Shown piece by piece: positions 15,853-25,111 of a stretch of DNA of 64,000 bases. The stretch comes from Clostridiales bacterium. Lineage in GTDB: Bacteria > Actinomycetota > Coriobacteriia > Anaerosomatales > SLCP01. Made by a program: the position numbers and the translations under genes. The stretch is taken from positions 1-64,000 of the forward strand of contig JAGXSG010000031.1 in assembly GCA_018333995.1 (NCBI GenBank). The letters are read 5' to 3'. How positions within the stretch are numbered: position 1 is the stretch's first letter; every line of letters starts with the position of its first letter. Below the pieces are notes generated by a model. It did not search any database, was not told where the DNA came from, and worked only from the letters and a program-made list of their open reading frames with translations.

Positions 15853-15871
15853 TCCCGGGGTCAAACCGGGA
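15853..15871. terminator. Second hairpin in the convergent gap
   Basis: TCCCGG and CCGGGA form a six-base stem with a seven-base loop, 19 bases from the ftsZ stop. With the neighbouring hairpin it may separate the two converging transcripts. Confidence 0.35.
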
Positions 15872-15889
15872 ACTGAGCCGGACAGAAAC

Positions 15890-16966
15890 CTAAAACGAAC
15901 GCTTCTTCAGAAATGCGGGAATGTCGAGCTCTTCTTCGGCGAGCGGTTCGAAGGTGGGAAGCGAGGGCCTATCGTCCAACGCGCCTTCGAACTCCATGGA
16001 TTCTTGCTTGCGGCGGCGTCCCTCAAAACCTGTCGCAATGACCGTCACCCGGATCTGATCCATCATCGAGTCGTCAATAACCGCGCCAAAGATGATGTTG
16101 GCGTCAGGATGTCCCGCAGCGGCAACCACCTCCGCGGCCTCGTTGACCTCGAACAAGCCAAGGTCTGAACCGCCTGCAATCGACAGAAGAATGCCGTGCG
16201 CGCCTTCGATGCTGGATTCCAGGAGCGGACTGGAGATCGCCGCCTTCGCCGCATCGTGGGCGCGGTTGTCGCCAGCGGCAAGACCGATCCCCATGAGCGC
16301 TGAACCAGCGTCGGCCATGATGGTGCGCACATCGGCAAAGTCAAGGTTGATGAGACCAGGCACTGTGATGAGGTCAGTGATGCCCTGGGTGCCTTGGCGC
16401 AGGATGTCGTCGGCCACCCGGAACGCGTCGAGGATCGACGTCTTTTTCTCGGCGACCTGAAGAAGACGGTCGTTGGGGATGACGATGAGTGTGTCGACGA
16501 CCTCGCGCAGGCGCTTGATGCCTTCCTCCGCCTGCAGGGCACGCTTGCGGCCTTCAAAAGCGAACGGACGTGTCACGACACCGACGGTGAGCGCGCCTAT
16601 CTCGTCTTTGGCGATCTGAGCGATGATAGGCGCTCCGCCGGTACCGGTACCGCCGCCCTCACCCGCCGTGATGAAGACCATGTCCGCGCCCTGCAAAGCT
16701 TCCTTGATCTCAGCGCGGTTCTCATCGGCGGCTTGCAGCCCGACATCAGGATCCGCACCAGCACCCAGACCCTTGGTCAGGCCCACTCCAATGTGAACCT
16801 TGTAGTCAGCGTCAGACATCAGGAGCGCTTGGGCGTCCGTGTTCACCGCGATGAACTCGACGCCCTTGACACCGGCTTCAACCATACGGTTCACGGCGTT
16901 AGTTCCGCCGCCGCCGACGCCGACGACCTTGATGACAGCGAGGTAGTTCGCGCCAGTCTCGAGCAT
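15890..16966 (-). CDS. ftsZ: FtsZ, tubulin-like division GTPase
   Basis: FtsZ polymerises with GTP into the Z ring. The 358-residue protein has [11 protein letters not shown] (about 18-28), the tubulin signature GGGTGTG at 104-110, the T7 synergy-loop residues NLDFADVR, and a conserved C-terminal peptide DIPAFLKKR that binds membrane anchors. The linker between the core (ends near 318) and that peptide is only about 28 residues, shorter than typical. ATG 16966 follows GGGAGGGGAGAC. It stands 239 bases from ftsQ, with its own candidate promoter, and no ftsA lies between them. Confidence 0.98.
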   Translation of the reverse strand: MLETGANYLAVIKVVGVGGGGTNAVNRMVEAGVKGVEFIAVNTDAQALLMSDADYKVHIGVGLTKGLGAGADPDVGLQAADENRAEIKEALQGADMVFITAGEGGGTGTGGAPIIAQIAKDEIGALTVGVVTRPFAFEGRKRALQAEEGIKRLREVVDTLIVIPNDRLLQVAEKKTSILDAFRVADDILRQGTQGITDLITVPGLINLDFADVRTIMADAGSALMGIGLAAGDNRAHDAAKAAISSPLLESSIEGAHGILLSIAGGSDLGLFEVNEAAEVVAAAGHPDANIIFGAVIDDSMMDQIRVTVIATGFEGRRRKQESMEFEGALDDRPSLPTFEPLAEEELDIPAFLKKRSF

Positions 16967-17058
16967 GTCTCCCCTCCCGGGTCGATAGTGCCGTCTTTAC
17001 TCTCAACCTATACTTTACGGTAATTGTCCAGCGATAACGCTCAATCTTCGCATAAACG

Positions 17059-17087
17059 TTATGGTATGTGCAAGTGTTGATTTCAAG
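17059..17087 (-). promoter_or_regulatory. Candidate ftsZ promoter
   Basis: On the minus strand TTGAAA (17082-17087) and CATAAC (17059-17064) are 17 bases apart, about 95 bases before the ftsZ ATG. The 239-base gap holds no gene and is less GC-rich than its surroundings. Confidence 0.35.
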
Positions 17088-17100
17088 TTGATCTCAACTG
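17087..17100. repeat. Inverted repeat upstream of ftsZ
   Basis: AGTTGA-TC-TCAACT is a perfect six-base inverted repeat touching the upstream edge of the candidate -35. It could be an operator; nothing identifies the protein. Confidence 0.35.
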
Positions 17101-17205
17101 TGGCCCCAGGCGCCTGACTCACTGCTTGCCTCACTCCGCTAACCTAAGCCGTTTCGCGCTGACGATACGCTGTGCGAGGAGCGGCGGCCATAGCGCGAAG
17201 ATCGC

Positions 17206-18159
17206 CTACCGGGGAGTCTCGAGACCGCGCCACGTGGGGCGCTCGGGGGTGCGAACATCGATGTAGACAGCAGCTCCCTGCTGCTCAAGGAGTATACGCC
17301 TCGCAACGGTGTCCTTCAGGTCGAGATCGTCAGCGGAACCGACCAAGACCTCGACATCATCTACGGTGATGAGCGCGGTCCTGTCCACCGAAGGCGCCGA
17401 TATCGCACGCACCATGCCGCGCAGTTCTGATGACAACCCCGAAAGAATGGTAAGCACGTTGACGGCCACTGGGTCAGCCAGCGTCTCTCCTGCGACAGGC
17501 TCGACTCCATCTAGATCACGGATCACAACCCGCGCATCTTCCGGGTCGGGAACGCCGGAGGAGATCACGAAACCCGACGCGTCGACAAGCCATAGCACAG
17601 CTTCACCCGTATCGACGTATGCGACCGGGGTGCGCTCAGTAATGGTGATCCTCACCGCGTCGGGAAACGAACGAGAGATTTCCACCCGCTCGATCCACGG
17701 GTTCTCAAGCAGGCGATCCTCGATTTCGTTCACGGGAAGACGGAGCAGTGTAGCGTCTTCGGGCACTCCGGCCGCAGCGTGAACCTCATCTTCACTGAGG
17801 TTCACGATTCCATCGACGAGCACGCGGTTGACCGGTAGAGCATCTGACCGGTAGATCGTTACCGCGCCAAAAGCTACCGCCCCCAGCAGCAGCACACCAC
17901 CGAGAGCGCGAATCAGGGCCGTTCGCCGTTGACGCACAAGTCGCTGCTCCCGCGCCGCTCTCTTTGGATCACGCCTGCGTGTACTGGGTTTCGACTTTTT
18001 GCCTCGATCCTCGACCTCATGTTCAGGTCGATGCTTCTTATGAGCGTTCCCCTGAGCACGCGACCCGCCGTCGCGAACTCTCTCCTGCGTGATTACGACG
18101 CGCTTACGCTTCCGTCCGTCTCCCGAGGAACCTGATCTCCGCTTCGAGTTCGATGCCAT
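17206..18159 (-). CDS. ftsQ: FtsQ/DivIB division protein
   Basis: This 317-residue bitopic protein has a long, very basic cytoplasmic tail (about 1-87, rich in Arg and Lys), one membrane helix (about 88-108) and an extracytoplasmic POTRA domain (LPVNRVLVDGIVNLSEDEV to RTPVAYV). The FtsQ-type beta domain follows. FtsQ links early and late division proteins with FtsL and FtsB. ATG 18159 lies 56 bases inside the end of murB and no shorter canonical start exists before the tail, so the overlap is probably real. It is the last gene before the gap leading to ftsZ. Confidence 0.9.
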   Translation of the reverse strand: MASNSKRRSGSSGDGRKRKRVVITQERVRDGGSRAQGNAHKKHRPEHEVEDRGKKSKPSTRRRDPKRAAREQRLVRQRRTALIRALGGVLLLGAVAFGAVTIYRSDALPVNRVLVDGIVNLSEDEVHAAAGVPEDATLLRLPVNEIEDRLLENPWIERVEISRSFPDAVRITITERTPVAYVDTGEAVLWLVDASGFVISSGVPDPEDARVVIRDLDGVEPVAGETLADPVAVNVLTILSGLSSELRGMVRAISAPSVDRTALITVDDVEVLVGSADDLDLKDTVARRILLEQQGAAVYIDVRTPERPTWRGLETPR

Positions 18160-19021
18160 ATGTCTGACTCACCGCCTCCCGGATCTCGCTGATGAGACCG
18201 AGCACGTCGGCGGCCCGGGCGTCTCCGGTGTTGATGATGAAGTTGGCGTGGATTTCCGAGACCTGCGCCCCGCCTCTGTACCTGCCTTTGAACCCACACG
18301 CCTCAATCAGTCGACCGGCAGAGTCTCCCTGAGGATTCTTAAACACACTCCCCGCGTTAGCAGTTCCGACGGGCTGAGTCGCTCTCCTTGCCGTCAGGCA
18401 CGCGTCAGTAACCCTTCTGACGGTTTCGCGGTCAGCTTCATGAAGACGAAGTTCGGACTCGACGACTACGCCTCGCGACACCAGATCCGTCGATCGGTAC
18501 CCCCACTCGATCTCGCGGTGATGAAACGAGCGCAAACCGACTCCGGGAACCCACAACGTGACCGTGTCAACGAGCGAGCCGATCCACGCGTCGCGAGAGC
18601 CTGCGTTCATCGCAAGCGCGCCTCCCACAGTCCCAGGGATTCCCGCCGCGAACTCGAGCCCGCCAAGCCCCCGCGAATATGCGTCTCTGACGATCGCCGC
18701 GAGCACGACCCCCGATCCGGTCCTGATTCGATCGCCCTCCACACGATGCCGCTTGAACTCGCGACCAAGGACTATGACCGCTCCGTCATAGCCTTCATCT
18801 GAAGCGAGCACGTTACTGCCTCTGCCCAGAACCGTCCACTCGATCCCCTCCTCGCTAAGGATATCGAGGGCCTTGCCTATTGAGGAAAGGGTGTCGCACT
18901 CGATGTATAGCGCCGCGGGTCCGCCGATTCGGTACGTCGTACGCCGAGCGAGCGGCTCATCCCTGCGGACAATGCCCGTCACAGCCGTCGAGAGACGATC
19001 GCTGGCGCGACGCACGCTCAC
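18104..19021 (-). CDS. murB: UDP-N-acetylenolpyruvoylglucosamine reductase
   Basis: MurB reduces UDP-GlcNAc-enolpyruvate to UDP-MurNAc with FAD and NADPH. The 305-residue protein has TTYRIGGPAALYIE, the FAD loop LGRGSNVLASDEGY, GLEFAAGIPGTVGGALAMNAG, and the Ser-containing catalytic motif NAGSVFKNPQ, then LIEACGFKG and HANFIIN. It is the type without the long E. coli insertion. The GTG start overlaps the murC stop (GTGA), and the end overlaps ftsQ. The murC-murB-ftsQ order is common in actinobacteria and Firmicutes. Confidence 0.96.
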   Translation of the reverse strand: MSVRRASDRLSTAVTGIVRRDEPLARRTTYRIGGPAALYIECDTLSSIGKALDILSEEGIEWTVLGRGSNVLASDEGYDGAVIVLGREFKRHRVEGDRIRTGSGVVLAAIVRDAYSRGLGGLEFAAGIPGTVGGALAMNAGSRDAWIGSLVDTVTLWVPGVGLRSFHHREIEWGYRSTDLVSRGVVVESELRLHEADRETVRRVTDACLTARRATQPVGTANAGSVFKNPQGDSAGRLIEACGFKGRYRGGAQVSEIHANFIINTGDARAADVLGLISEIREAVSQTYGIELEAEIRFLGRRTEA

Positions 19022-20403
19022 CCGCTTCCCCTCTCTACGCCGAGCGCCTCGACGATCTGCGGTCCGAGCGCCGTCACGTCACCCGCGCCGAGCGTCAACA
19101 CCAGATCGCCGGCGCGCGCTCTACCGCTCACGTACGGAACGACCTCTCGCCGATGAGGGAAGTATGCCACTCTCGGCCGATTGTCCTGATCGAGTATCGC
19201 GTCGACTATCGTCTTACCGGTGACGCCCGGTATCGGCGTCTCTCCCGCACTGTACACATCCATCATCACGACCGCGTCGGCGTCATCAAACGCACAGCCA
19301 AACTCCTCCCCGAGCGCGGCGGTCCGGGAGTATCGATGCGGCTGGAAGACCGCCCAAACCCGCCGATAGCCCAGCGATCGCGCCGCGGCGAGCGTGGCGC
19401 GAACCTCCGTCGGGTGGTGTGCGTAGTCGTCAACCACAGTCACTCCCCCGACCAAACCGACCTCGTCAAACCTTCGCTTCACACCTCGAAACTCCGCGAG
19501 CGCATCCGCGGCGGCTTGCACATCAACGCCAAGTACGTGTGCCACAGCGAGCGCGCCCGTCGCGTTTATCACGTTGTGCTCGCCGGGAACAGCGATAGAC
19601 GCATGTACCCGTACGCCAGTGGGCAACGTGAACGAGAAGCGATACCCGCGACCGGCCGCCTCAAGCGAATCACACCTCACATCGCACTCGTGACCTCGAC
19701 CGTACGTCACCATCTGAACACCTGAGCGACGCGCAATATCCATAGCACGAGGGTCATCCCCGCACACGACCACGCACCCGGCCGCCGCCGTCTTGGCGAC
19801 GAATTGCTGAAACGTCTCTTCCACAGCCGCCAAGGTCCCGTAGTGATCGAGATGATCGGCTTCAACGTTGGTGAGGAGCGAGATGAACGGGTCGAGATAG
19901 ATGAATGAGCCGTCGGACTCGTCAGCTTCTACGACGTAGTGCCGGCCTGTACCGCACGCCGCATTAGTGCCGTATGCGCACACCTCGCCACCGACGAGAA
20001 AAGTCGGGTCGAGTCCCAGCCCCGATAGCATCGTCGCAACCATCGAACTCGTCGTCGTCTTACCGTGCGTGCCGGCAACCGCGATCGTCGTGCGCTCGCC
20101 AGCGAGGTGCGCAAGCATCCGTGCTCTCGGCCAGATGTCGAGACCGCGCGTGCGGGCCGCGGCAAGCTCTGGATTCGACTCAGGTATCGCCGAGGAAACC
20201 ACTACGACTTCTGGGTCTCCAAGATTGTCGGCATGGTGACCGATGCTCACCGGGATGCCGGACTCAACCAGCGCCCGTGTATACCGCGACTCCTTAAGAT
20301 CAGAACCGCTCACACGGTTGCCGCGATCATGAAGGACTCGCGCAAGGCCACTCATCCCGGCGCCGCCGACTCCTATGAAGTGCGCGTAAACCATACGTTT
20401 CAC
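19018..20403 (-). CDS. murC: UDP-N-acetylmuramate-L-alanine ligase
   Basis: MurC adds L-Ala to UDP-MurNAc using ATP. The protein begins FIGVGGAGMSGLARVL, has the P-loop AGTHGKTTTSSM, EADESDGSF and FQPHRYSRT, all Mur-ligase markers. The open frame extends 22 codons into murG, but GTG 20403 comes two bases after the murG stop region (TGATGTG) with GGGAG seven bases upstream, and gives a normal N terminus (461 residues). It sits between murG and murB in an uninterrupted cytoplasmic precursor operon. Confidence 0.97.
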   Translation of the reverse strand: MKRMVYAHFIGVGGAGMSGLARVLHDRGNRVSGSDLKESRYTRALVESGIPVSIGHHADNLGDPEVVVVSSAIPESNPELAAARTRGLDIWPRARMLAHLAGERTTIAVAGTHGKTTTSSMVATMLSGLGLDPTFLVGGEVCAYGTNAACGTGRHYVVEADESDGSFIYLDPFISLLTNVEADHLDHYGTLAAVEETFQQFVAKTAAAGCVVVCGDDPRAMDIARRSGVQMVTYGRGHECDVRCDSLEAAGRGYRFSFTLPTGVRVHASIAVPGEHNVINATGALAVAHVLGVDVQAAADALAEFRGVKRRFDEVGLVGGVTVVDDYAHHPTEVRATLAAARSLGYRRVWAVFQPHRYSRTAALGEEFGCAFDDADAVVMMDVYSAGETPIPGVTGKTIVDAILDQDNRPRVAYFPHRREVVPYVSGRARAGDLVLTLGAGDVTALGPQIVEALGVERGSG

Positions 20404-20404
20404 A

Positions 20405-21526
20405 TCAGGCTCCCGTTCGTGCTGGGCTTGCGCACTCGCGCACAAGGGCGGCAAAGCGGTCTGCGGCATCTACACGTCCGAGTCCTCGTGACGCGCGGGC
20501 CATGCTCTCGCGAGCCTCCGCATCGTCGAGCAGGGACAAAAGCGCCGCCTCGAACACAGGAGCGTCGAGATCCGAATCCGCGATGACAATGGCGCCGCCT
20601 GCCTTGGCGACGTCCTCGGCATTCTTGGTCTGGTGATCGCCGGTCGCGTACGGATACGGCACCAACACGGCCGCCCGCCCAACTGCGGTGATCTCGGCGA
20701 TCGAGGTCGCGCCGGCACGGGCTACCACGACGTCAGCGGCGGCGAGAACCTGTCCCATGTCATCGAGGTAGGACACGACATGGTAGCGCTCACGCTCAGC
20801 TGCGGTAAGAGTATCCGCGTCTGCCGCTGAGCGCACACTCTCATACTCCGCCGCGCCGGCGACATGCACGACCCGTACCCAGGGCCGAGCGCAGATTCGT
20901 GGAGCAAGTGCGACGAGTGTTTCGTTGAGGTGGCGCGCGCCACGGCTCCCGCCAAACGCAAGAAGCAAGACATCGTCATCGGAAAGATCCATCTGGCGGC
21001 GGGCCTCGATCCTGTCCGCCGAGACTATCGCGTCCCTGACCGGGTTACCAGTCACCTCAGTGCGTCGAGATCGGCCAAGTCTTGCGCCAGTCTCGGCGTA
21101 CGTCACTCCAATTGCGCACGCAAACCGGGCAAGCACCCGGTTTGCCACGCCGGGAACCGAGTTTTGTTCATGCAAGATGAGAGGGATGCGGCGCACGGAA
21201 GCGGCAAGGCCGACCGGAAGCGAGACATAGCCGCCAAAACCCGCTACCGCGCCAGGACGAAGCCGCCCCAGTAGCGCGATCGCCCGGATCGTCGACACTG
21301 CGAGAACGCCAGCCGCGCCCACCAACGATGCTGGACGGGAGCGATCGAACCCGCGAGCAGGAAGGGCATGGAACGCCAAGCCCGCCTCACGCGCAAGACC
21401 GGCCTCGGGGCCACCGGGTGCTCCGACGAAGTGCACCTCATGTCCGTCGGCACGCAACCGCTCGGCCACCGTCAATGCCGGATAGATGTGACCGGCGGTT
21501 CCCCCGCCGCTCAGCACGATTCGCAC
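20405..21526 (-). CDS. murG: MurG, lipid II-forming GlcNAc transferase
   Basis: MurG transfers GlcNAc onto lipid I at the inner membrane face. The 373-residue GT28 protein has the N-terminal loop LSGGGTAGHIYPAL, HEQNSVPGVANR, the inter-domain GGSRGARHLNE and the UDP-binding ARAGATSIAEITAVGRAAVLVPYP. These mark both Rossmann halves. Its start lies 89 bases inside the end of ftsW, an unusually long overlap, so translation of the two is probably linked. It ends two bases before murC. Confidence 0.97.
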   Translation of the reverse strand: MRIVLSGGGTAGHIYPALTVAERLRADGHEVHFVGAPGGPEAGLAREAGLAFHALPARGFDRSRPASLVGAAGVLAVSTIRAIALLGRLRPGAVAGFGGYVSLPVGLAASVRRIPLILHEQNSVPGVANRVLARFACAIGVTYAETGARLGRSRRTEVTGNPVRDAIVSADRIEARRQMDLSDDDVLLLAFGGSRGARHLNETLVALAPRICARPWVRVVHVAGAAEYESVRSAADADTLTAAERERYHVVSYLDDMGQVLAAADVVVARAGATSIAEITAVGRAAVLVPYPYATGDHQTKNAEDVAKAGGAIVIADSDLDAPVFEAALLSLLDDAEARESMARASRGLGRVDAADRFAALVRECASPARTGA

Positions 21527-22676
21527 GCGTACTCTTCTCCTTGCTCGTATGGTTCACGCGCGCCTCAGCGCGGGCACCATAGGTGGACACGGACATGATC
21601 AGCCCGATACACAACATGGTGAGCACCAGCGACGATCCGCCAAAACTCACGAGAGGCAACGTGATTCCCTTGACGGGCATCAGTCCGGTCACCGCCGCCA
21701 TGTTCATCACGGCCTGCAGCACGATCATGCCGGTCAACCCTCCGGCAATGAGGCGACCGTACTGGTCCTTGCAGCCGAGCGCGATGCGCACTCCGGCGTA
21801 AGCGATCGCGGCAAACGCGAGCACCACTGAGAGGGTTCCGGCAAGGCCGAGTTCCTCTCCGATGATAGCGAAGATGAAGTCCGTGTGCGCGGCTGGCAGA
21901 TAGAAGAACTTCTGCCGTGACATTCCGAGGCCCACTCCTGTGATACCACCGGATCCAAACGCGTACATGGCCTGAATGCTCTGGTAGCCTGCCCCTTGAG
22001 GATCGGCCCACGGATCGAGGAACGCCGTGAATCGCGCCAATCGGTACGGCGCAATCGCGATGAGCCCCGCGATCGCGACCAGACCTCCAACGGCGACACC
22101 GCTCAACACCTTGCCGCTAGCGCCGCTTATCAGCAACACGAAGTAGACCGCAGCGCAAATCGAGATGGCTGTTCCAAGGTCGGGCTGGAACATGATCAGC
22201 GCAGACGGCGCCCCGGCGATGGTCACGATACGCAACCAGAACTGGCTGGCAGTCAGGGTTTTTTGCCGATACTGTTGCACGAGTATCGCGGCTACAAGCA
22301 CGCACCCAATCTTCGCGAGCTCAGACGGCTGTATGGTAAACGGCCCTAGGTCAATCCAGCGTGTCGCTCCCCACTTGCCCACTCCGTTCACCAAAACGAT
22401 GACGAGACCAGTTAACGATATGATCCACAAAGCTGGCCCACTCCAGCGCATCCGGCGATAATCCACAGCCATCGCCGCGGCCATGAATGTGAAACCGAGG
22501 GCAATAGCGGCGAGGTGACGCTTGAGGTGGTGGGCGCCGTCTTGAAGCCTCACGACATCCGAGGCTGACGACGCCGAGTAGACCATCAGCACTCCTCCAC
22601 ACAACAAGAAGAAAGTAGCGAACAGAAGCGTGTAACGGGCGCGAAGGCCGCCCGCGTAGCCGGTTCGTGGTGCCAT
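21438..22676 (-). CDS. ftsW: FtsW, SEDS-family septal glycan polymerase
   Basis: SEDS proteins polymerise lipid II with a cognate class B PBP, probably the one at 28017. Ten membrane segments can be traced, with MVYSAS near the start, GVGKWGATRWIDLGPFTIQPSELAK, and the conserved PAAHTDFIFAIIGEELGL loop. ATG 22676 is one base after the murD stop and nine bases after GGAGG; the ten extra codons upstream are not needed. The C terminus carries a hydrophilic tail of about 40 residues rich in Arg, encoded over the murG start. Length is 412. Confidence 0.96.
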   Translation of the reverse strand: MAPRTGYAGGLRARYTLLFATFFLLCGGVLMVYSASSASDVVRLQDGAHHLKRHLAAIALGFTFMAAAMAVDYRRMRWSGPALWIISLTGLVIVLVNGVGKWGATRWIDLGPFTIQPSELAKIGCVLVAAILVQQYRQKTLTASQFWLRIVTIAGAPSALIMFQPDLGTAISICAAVYFVLLISGASGKVLSGVAVGGLVAIAGLIAIAPYRLARFTAFLDPWADPQGAGYQSIQAMYAFGSGGITGVGLGMSRQKFFYLPAAHTDFIFAIIGEELGLAGTLSVVLAFAAIAYAGVRIALGCKDQYGRLIAGGLTGMIVLQAVMNMAAVTGLMPVKGITLPLVSFGGSSLVLTMLCIGLIMSVSTYGARAEARVNHTSKEKSTRANRAERRGNRRSHLSGIDGGRAVACRRT

Positions 22677-22677
22677 C

Positions 22678-24066
22678 TCAGCCAACCTCCCGGCCGAGCG
22701 ACGCAATCATCTCTTTGAACCGGGAGCCGCGATCCGCATATGAGGCGAACTCATCGAAAGAAGCGCAGGCCGGAGAGAGCACAACGACATCCCCCTCGCT
22801 AGCCATCCGATGCGCGATGCCCACAGCACTGCGAAGGTCAGTCGCCGCCTCGTAATCGACCCCCGCCTTCACGAGCGCAGCGGCGATCTCGTCTGCCGCC
22901 TCACCGAACACAACCGCCCGCGCCCGCCGGCCGCCTACCGCCCACGCGAGCTCATCGAATGACGCGCCTTTGTTTCGACCGCCAAGGAGCACGGTGGTCC
23001 TTCGGTCACTAAACGATTCCAGCGCCTTGATCGCCGCTCCAGGATTGGTTGCTTTCGAGTCGTTGAAGTATTCAACGCCCTCAACGATGCCGACAGGCTC
23101 GAGCCGGTGCGCGAGCGGCTCGAAGCTCTCAAGTCCATTGCGCACGTCTTCTACCGAAACCCCAAACGCGAGAGCCGCCGCGGTAGCCGCGCAAGCGTTG
23201 GCGAGATTGTGTGCGCCCCGGATGCGCAGCGCGTCCCGGTGGACAACGCGGTGAGCGACCCCGCGAACCATCGCGGTGATGTAGCCGCCGGCGCCAACGC
23301 CGACTCCGCCCTCGGGGACGCTCTTCACACTCGTGCGAACAACGCGCGCGCCCCGGCTCTCAATCACGTCGGCGAAAGGCGCCGCACCAGGGTCGTCAAC
23401 GTCGACGACGGCCGTGTCATCTTGGGTGAGGTTGGCAAACACTCGCGCCTTGTCCGCGGTGTAGGTGGCCATATCGCCGTGCCAGTCGAGGTGGTCGGGC
23501 GTGATGTTCAACAGCACAGCGACACGAGGATGGAACTGGCTCGTAAGGGCGAGCTGGAACGACGAGACCTCGGCCACGATCGCGCCTGCGGGTCCCGTCT
23601 CGGCCACGGCGCTGATCGCGGGCATCCCAATGTTGCCAGCAACTCGCACAGCCACCCCTCCGCCAAGAAGGAGTTGGCCGATGAGACTCGTCACCGTCGT
23701 CTTGCCGTTGGTTCCCGTCACCGCGATCCAGGGCGCGCTCGACCGGCGATACGCGAACTCGATCTCAGAGATGGTTTCAACCGAAGCACGATGCGCGGCA
23801 CGAAACAGCGGGGATGCGGGCGGGATCCCCGGACTCATCAAGGCCAGGTCATACTCGGCGGCTATGTCCGAGACGCCCAAGAGCACGGTCGCGCCAAGGC
23901 TCCGGATATCTGCCGCTGTGGCTTGGAGCGCCTCGGTTTCGGAACCGTCTACCACGGTCACCCGGACAGAGCACCCGGCACTTCCAGTGTCGAGCAGGTA
24001 TCGAGCGCACGCTTCGCCTGAGGTCCCGAGTCCCACCACGAGGATGTCCATGCCCTCTTTCAGCAC
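22678..24066 (-). CDS. murD: UDP-MurNAc-L-alanine-D-glutamate ligase
   Basis: MurD adds D-Glu to UDP-MurNAc-L-Ala. Markers are the N-terminal Rossmann DILVVGLGTSGEACARYL, MSPGIPP, the P-loop AVTGTNGKTTVTSL, ITPDHLDWHG and NDSKATNPGAAIKAL. The start is GTG 24066, five bases after GAGGGG and just past the mraY stop; ATG 24051 has its purine run too close. Length is 462. It is the central ligase in the mraY-murD-ftsW run. Confidence 0.97.
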   Translation of the reverse strand: MLKEGMDILVVGLGTSGEACARYLLDTGSAGCSVRVTVVDGSETEALQATAADIRSLGATVLLGVSDIAAEYDLALMSPGIPPASPLFRAAHRASVETISEIEFAYRRSSAPWIAVTGTNGKTTVTSLIGQLLLGGGVAVRVAGNIGMPAISAVAETGPAGAIVAEVSSFQLALTSQFHPRVAVLLNITPDHLDWHGDMATYTADKARVFANLTQDDTAVVDVDDPGAAPFADVIESRGARVVRTSVKSVPEGGVGVGAGGYITAMVRGVAHRVVHRDALRIRGAHNLANACAATAAALAFGVSVEDVRNGLESFEPLAHRLEPVGIVEGVEYFNDSKATNPGAAIKALESFSDRRTTVLLGGRNKGASFDELAWAVGGRRARAVVFGEAADEIAAALVKAGVDYEAATDLRSAVGIAHRMASEGDVVVLSPACASFDEFASYADRGSRFKEMIASLGREVG

Positions 24067-24067
24067 G

Positions 24068-25111
24068 TCAACCCCTCACCGATCCAACAAAGTAAAGCGC
24101 GAATCCCGCACCCGCGAGGATGCCGGTGACGATCCAGAACCTGAGCATGACCTTTGTCTCGGACCATCCCTTCATCTCAAAGTGATGGTGAAGCGGCGCC
24201 ATCAAAAAGATGCGTCTGCCGGTCAGCTTGAACGAAGCTACCTGGAGGATGACCGAGAGCGTCTCGGCTAGATATATCCCGCCGATCAGCACGAGCAGAA
24301 GCTCGGTCTTCGTAATGATGCCAAACGCGGCAATCGCCGCCCCGAGACCAAGCGAACCGGTATCTCCCATGAAGATGTCGGCAGGATAGGCGTTGTACCA
24401 CAAAAAGCCCATGCACGCTCCCGCGATCGCGGCAGCGAGAAGCGCCACCTCAAGGCGGTCCTGGCGAAACGCTATACCGGCGTACGCGAGCATAACGATC
24501 GTGACCGTACCGGCCGCAAGCCCATCAAGCCCATCCGTCAAGTTCACCGCGTTTGAGAACCCGGCGATCATGAAGAACACGAGCCCGAGATAGAGCCACG
24601 GCACCACCAATCCGGCGTCACCGACGGCCACGAGGGAGCTTACGGACCCGAGATCGAGACTCACGCCCGTAAGAGGCAAGTCGACGACGGTACTCACCCC
24701 GCCCCAGTTGACCGCGAGCAACCCAAAACTGAGCGCGACAAACGCCTGTCCCGCGATCTTCAAGCGCGGAGTGAGACCCAGTGAACGTTCGTGCACGACC
24801 TTCGCCCAGTCATCGATAAACCCGAGTAACCCGCACGCCGCCATGGCGGCGACCGCGAGCAAACTCAAGCGCCCAAAATCGCCGAGAAACACGTAGACGC
24901 CAGCGACCACCAGAAGAATCAGCACGCCACCCATGGTAGGGGTACCCTGCTTGACGAGGTGGCCTTGGGGTCCATCGGCCCGCACCTGCTGACCGATCCC
25001 GCGAAACTTCAGCAGCCGGATCCAAAATGGGAAGAGAGCCCCCGTCGCAACGAGTGCGAGCACCACGGCCATGAAGACCTGATATGACGGATACTCCGCG
25101 AAATCAAACAC
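24068..25111 (-). CDS. mraY: MraY, phospho-MurNAc-pentapeptide transferase
   Basis: MraY makes lipid I from UDP-MurNAc-pentapeptide and undecaprenyl phosphate. About ten membrane helices are seen, with the catalytic/Mg motifs FIDDWAKV, NAVNLTDGLDGLAAG and the loop DIFMGDTGSLGLG; the C-terminal LHHHFE belongs to the uridine site. The open frame begins with a TTG at 25144, but GTG 25111 is preceded by GGAG and overlaps the murF stop by eight bases, giving 347 residues, near the family norm. Confidence 0.96.
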   Translation of the reverse strand: MFDFAEYPSYQVFMAVVLALVATGALFPFWIRLLKFRGIGQQVRADGPQGHLVKQGTPTMGGVLILLVVAGVYVFLGDFGRLSLLAVAAMAACGLLGFIDDWAKVVHERSLGLTPRLKIAGQAFVALSFGLLAVNWGGVSTVVDLPLTGVSLDLGSVSSLVAVGDAGLVVPWLYLGLVFFMIAGFSNAVNLTDGLDGLAAGTVTIVMLAYAGIAFRQDRLEVALLAAAIAGACMGFLWYNAYPADIFMGDTGSLGLGAAIAAFGIITKTELLLVLIGGIYLAETLSVILQVASFKLTGRRIFLMAPLHHHFEMKGWSETKVMLRFWIVTGILAGAGFALYFVGSVRG

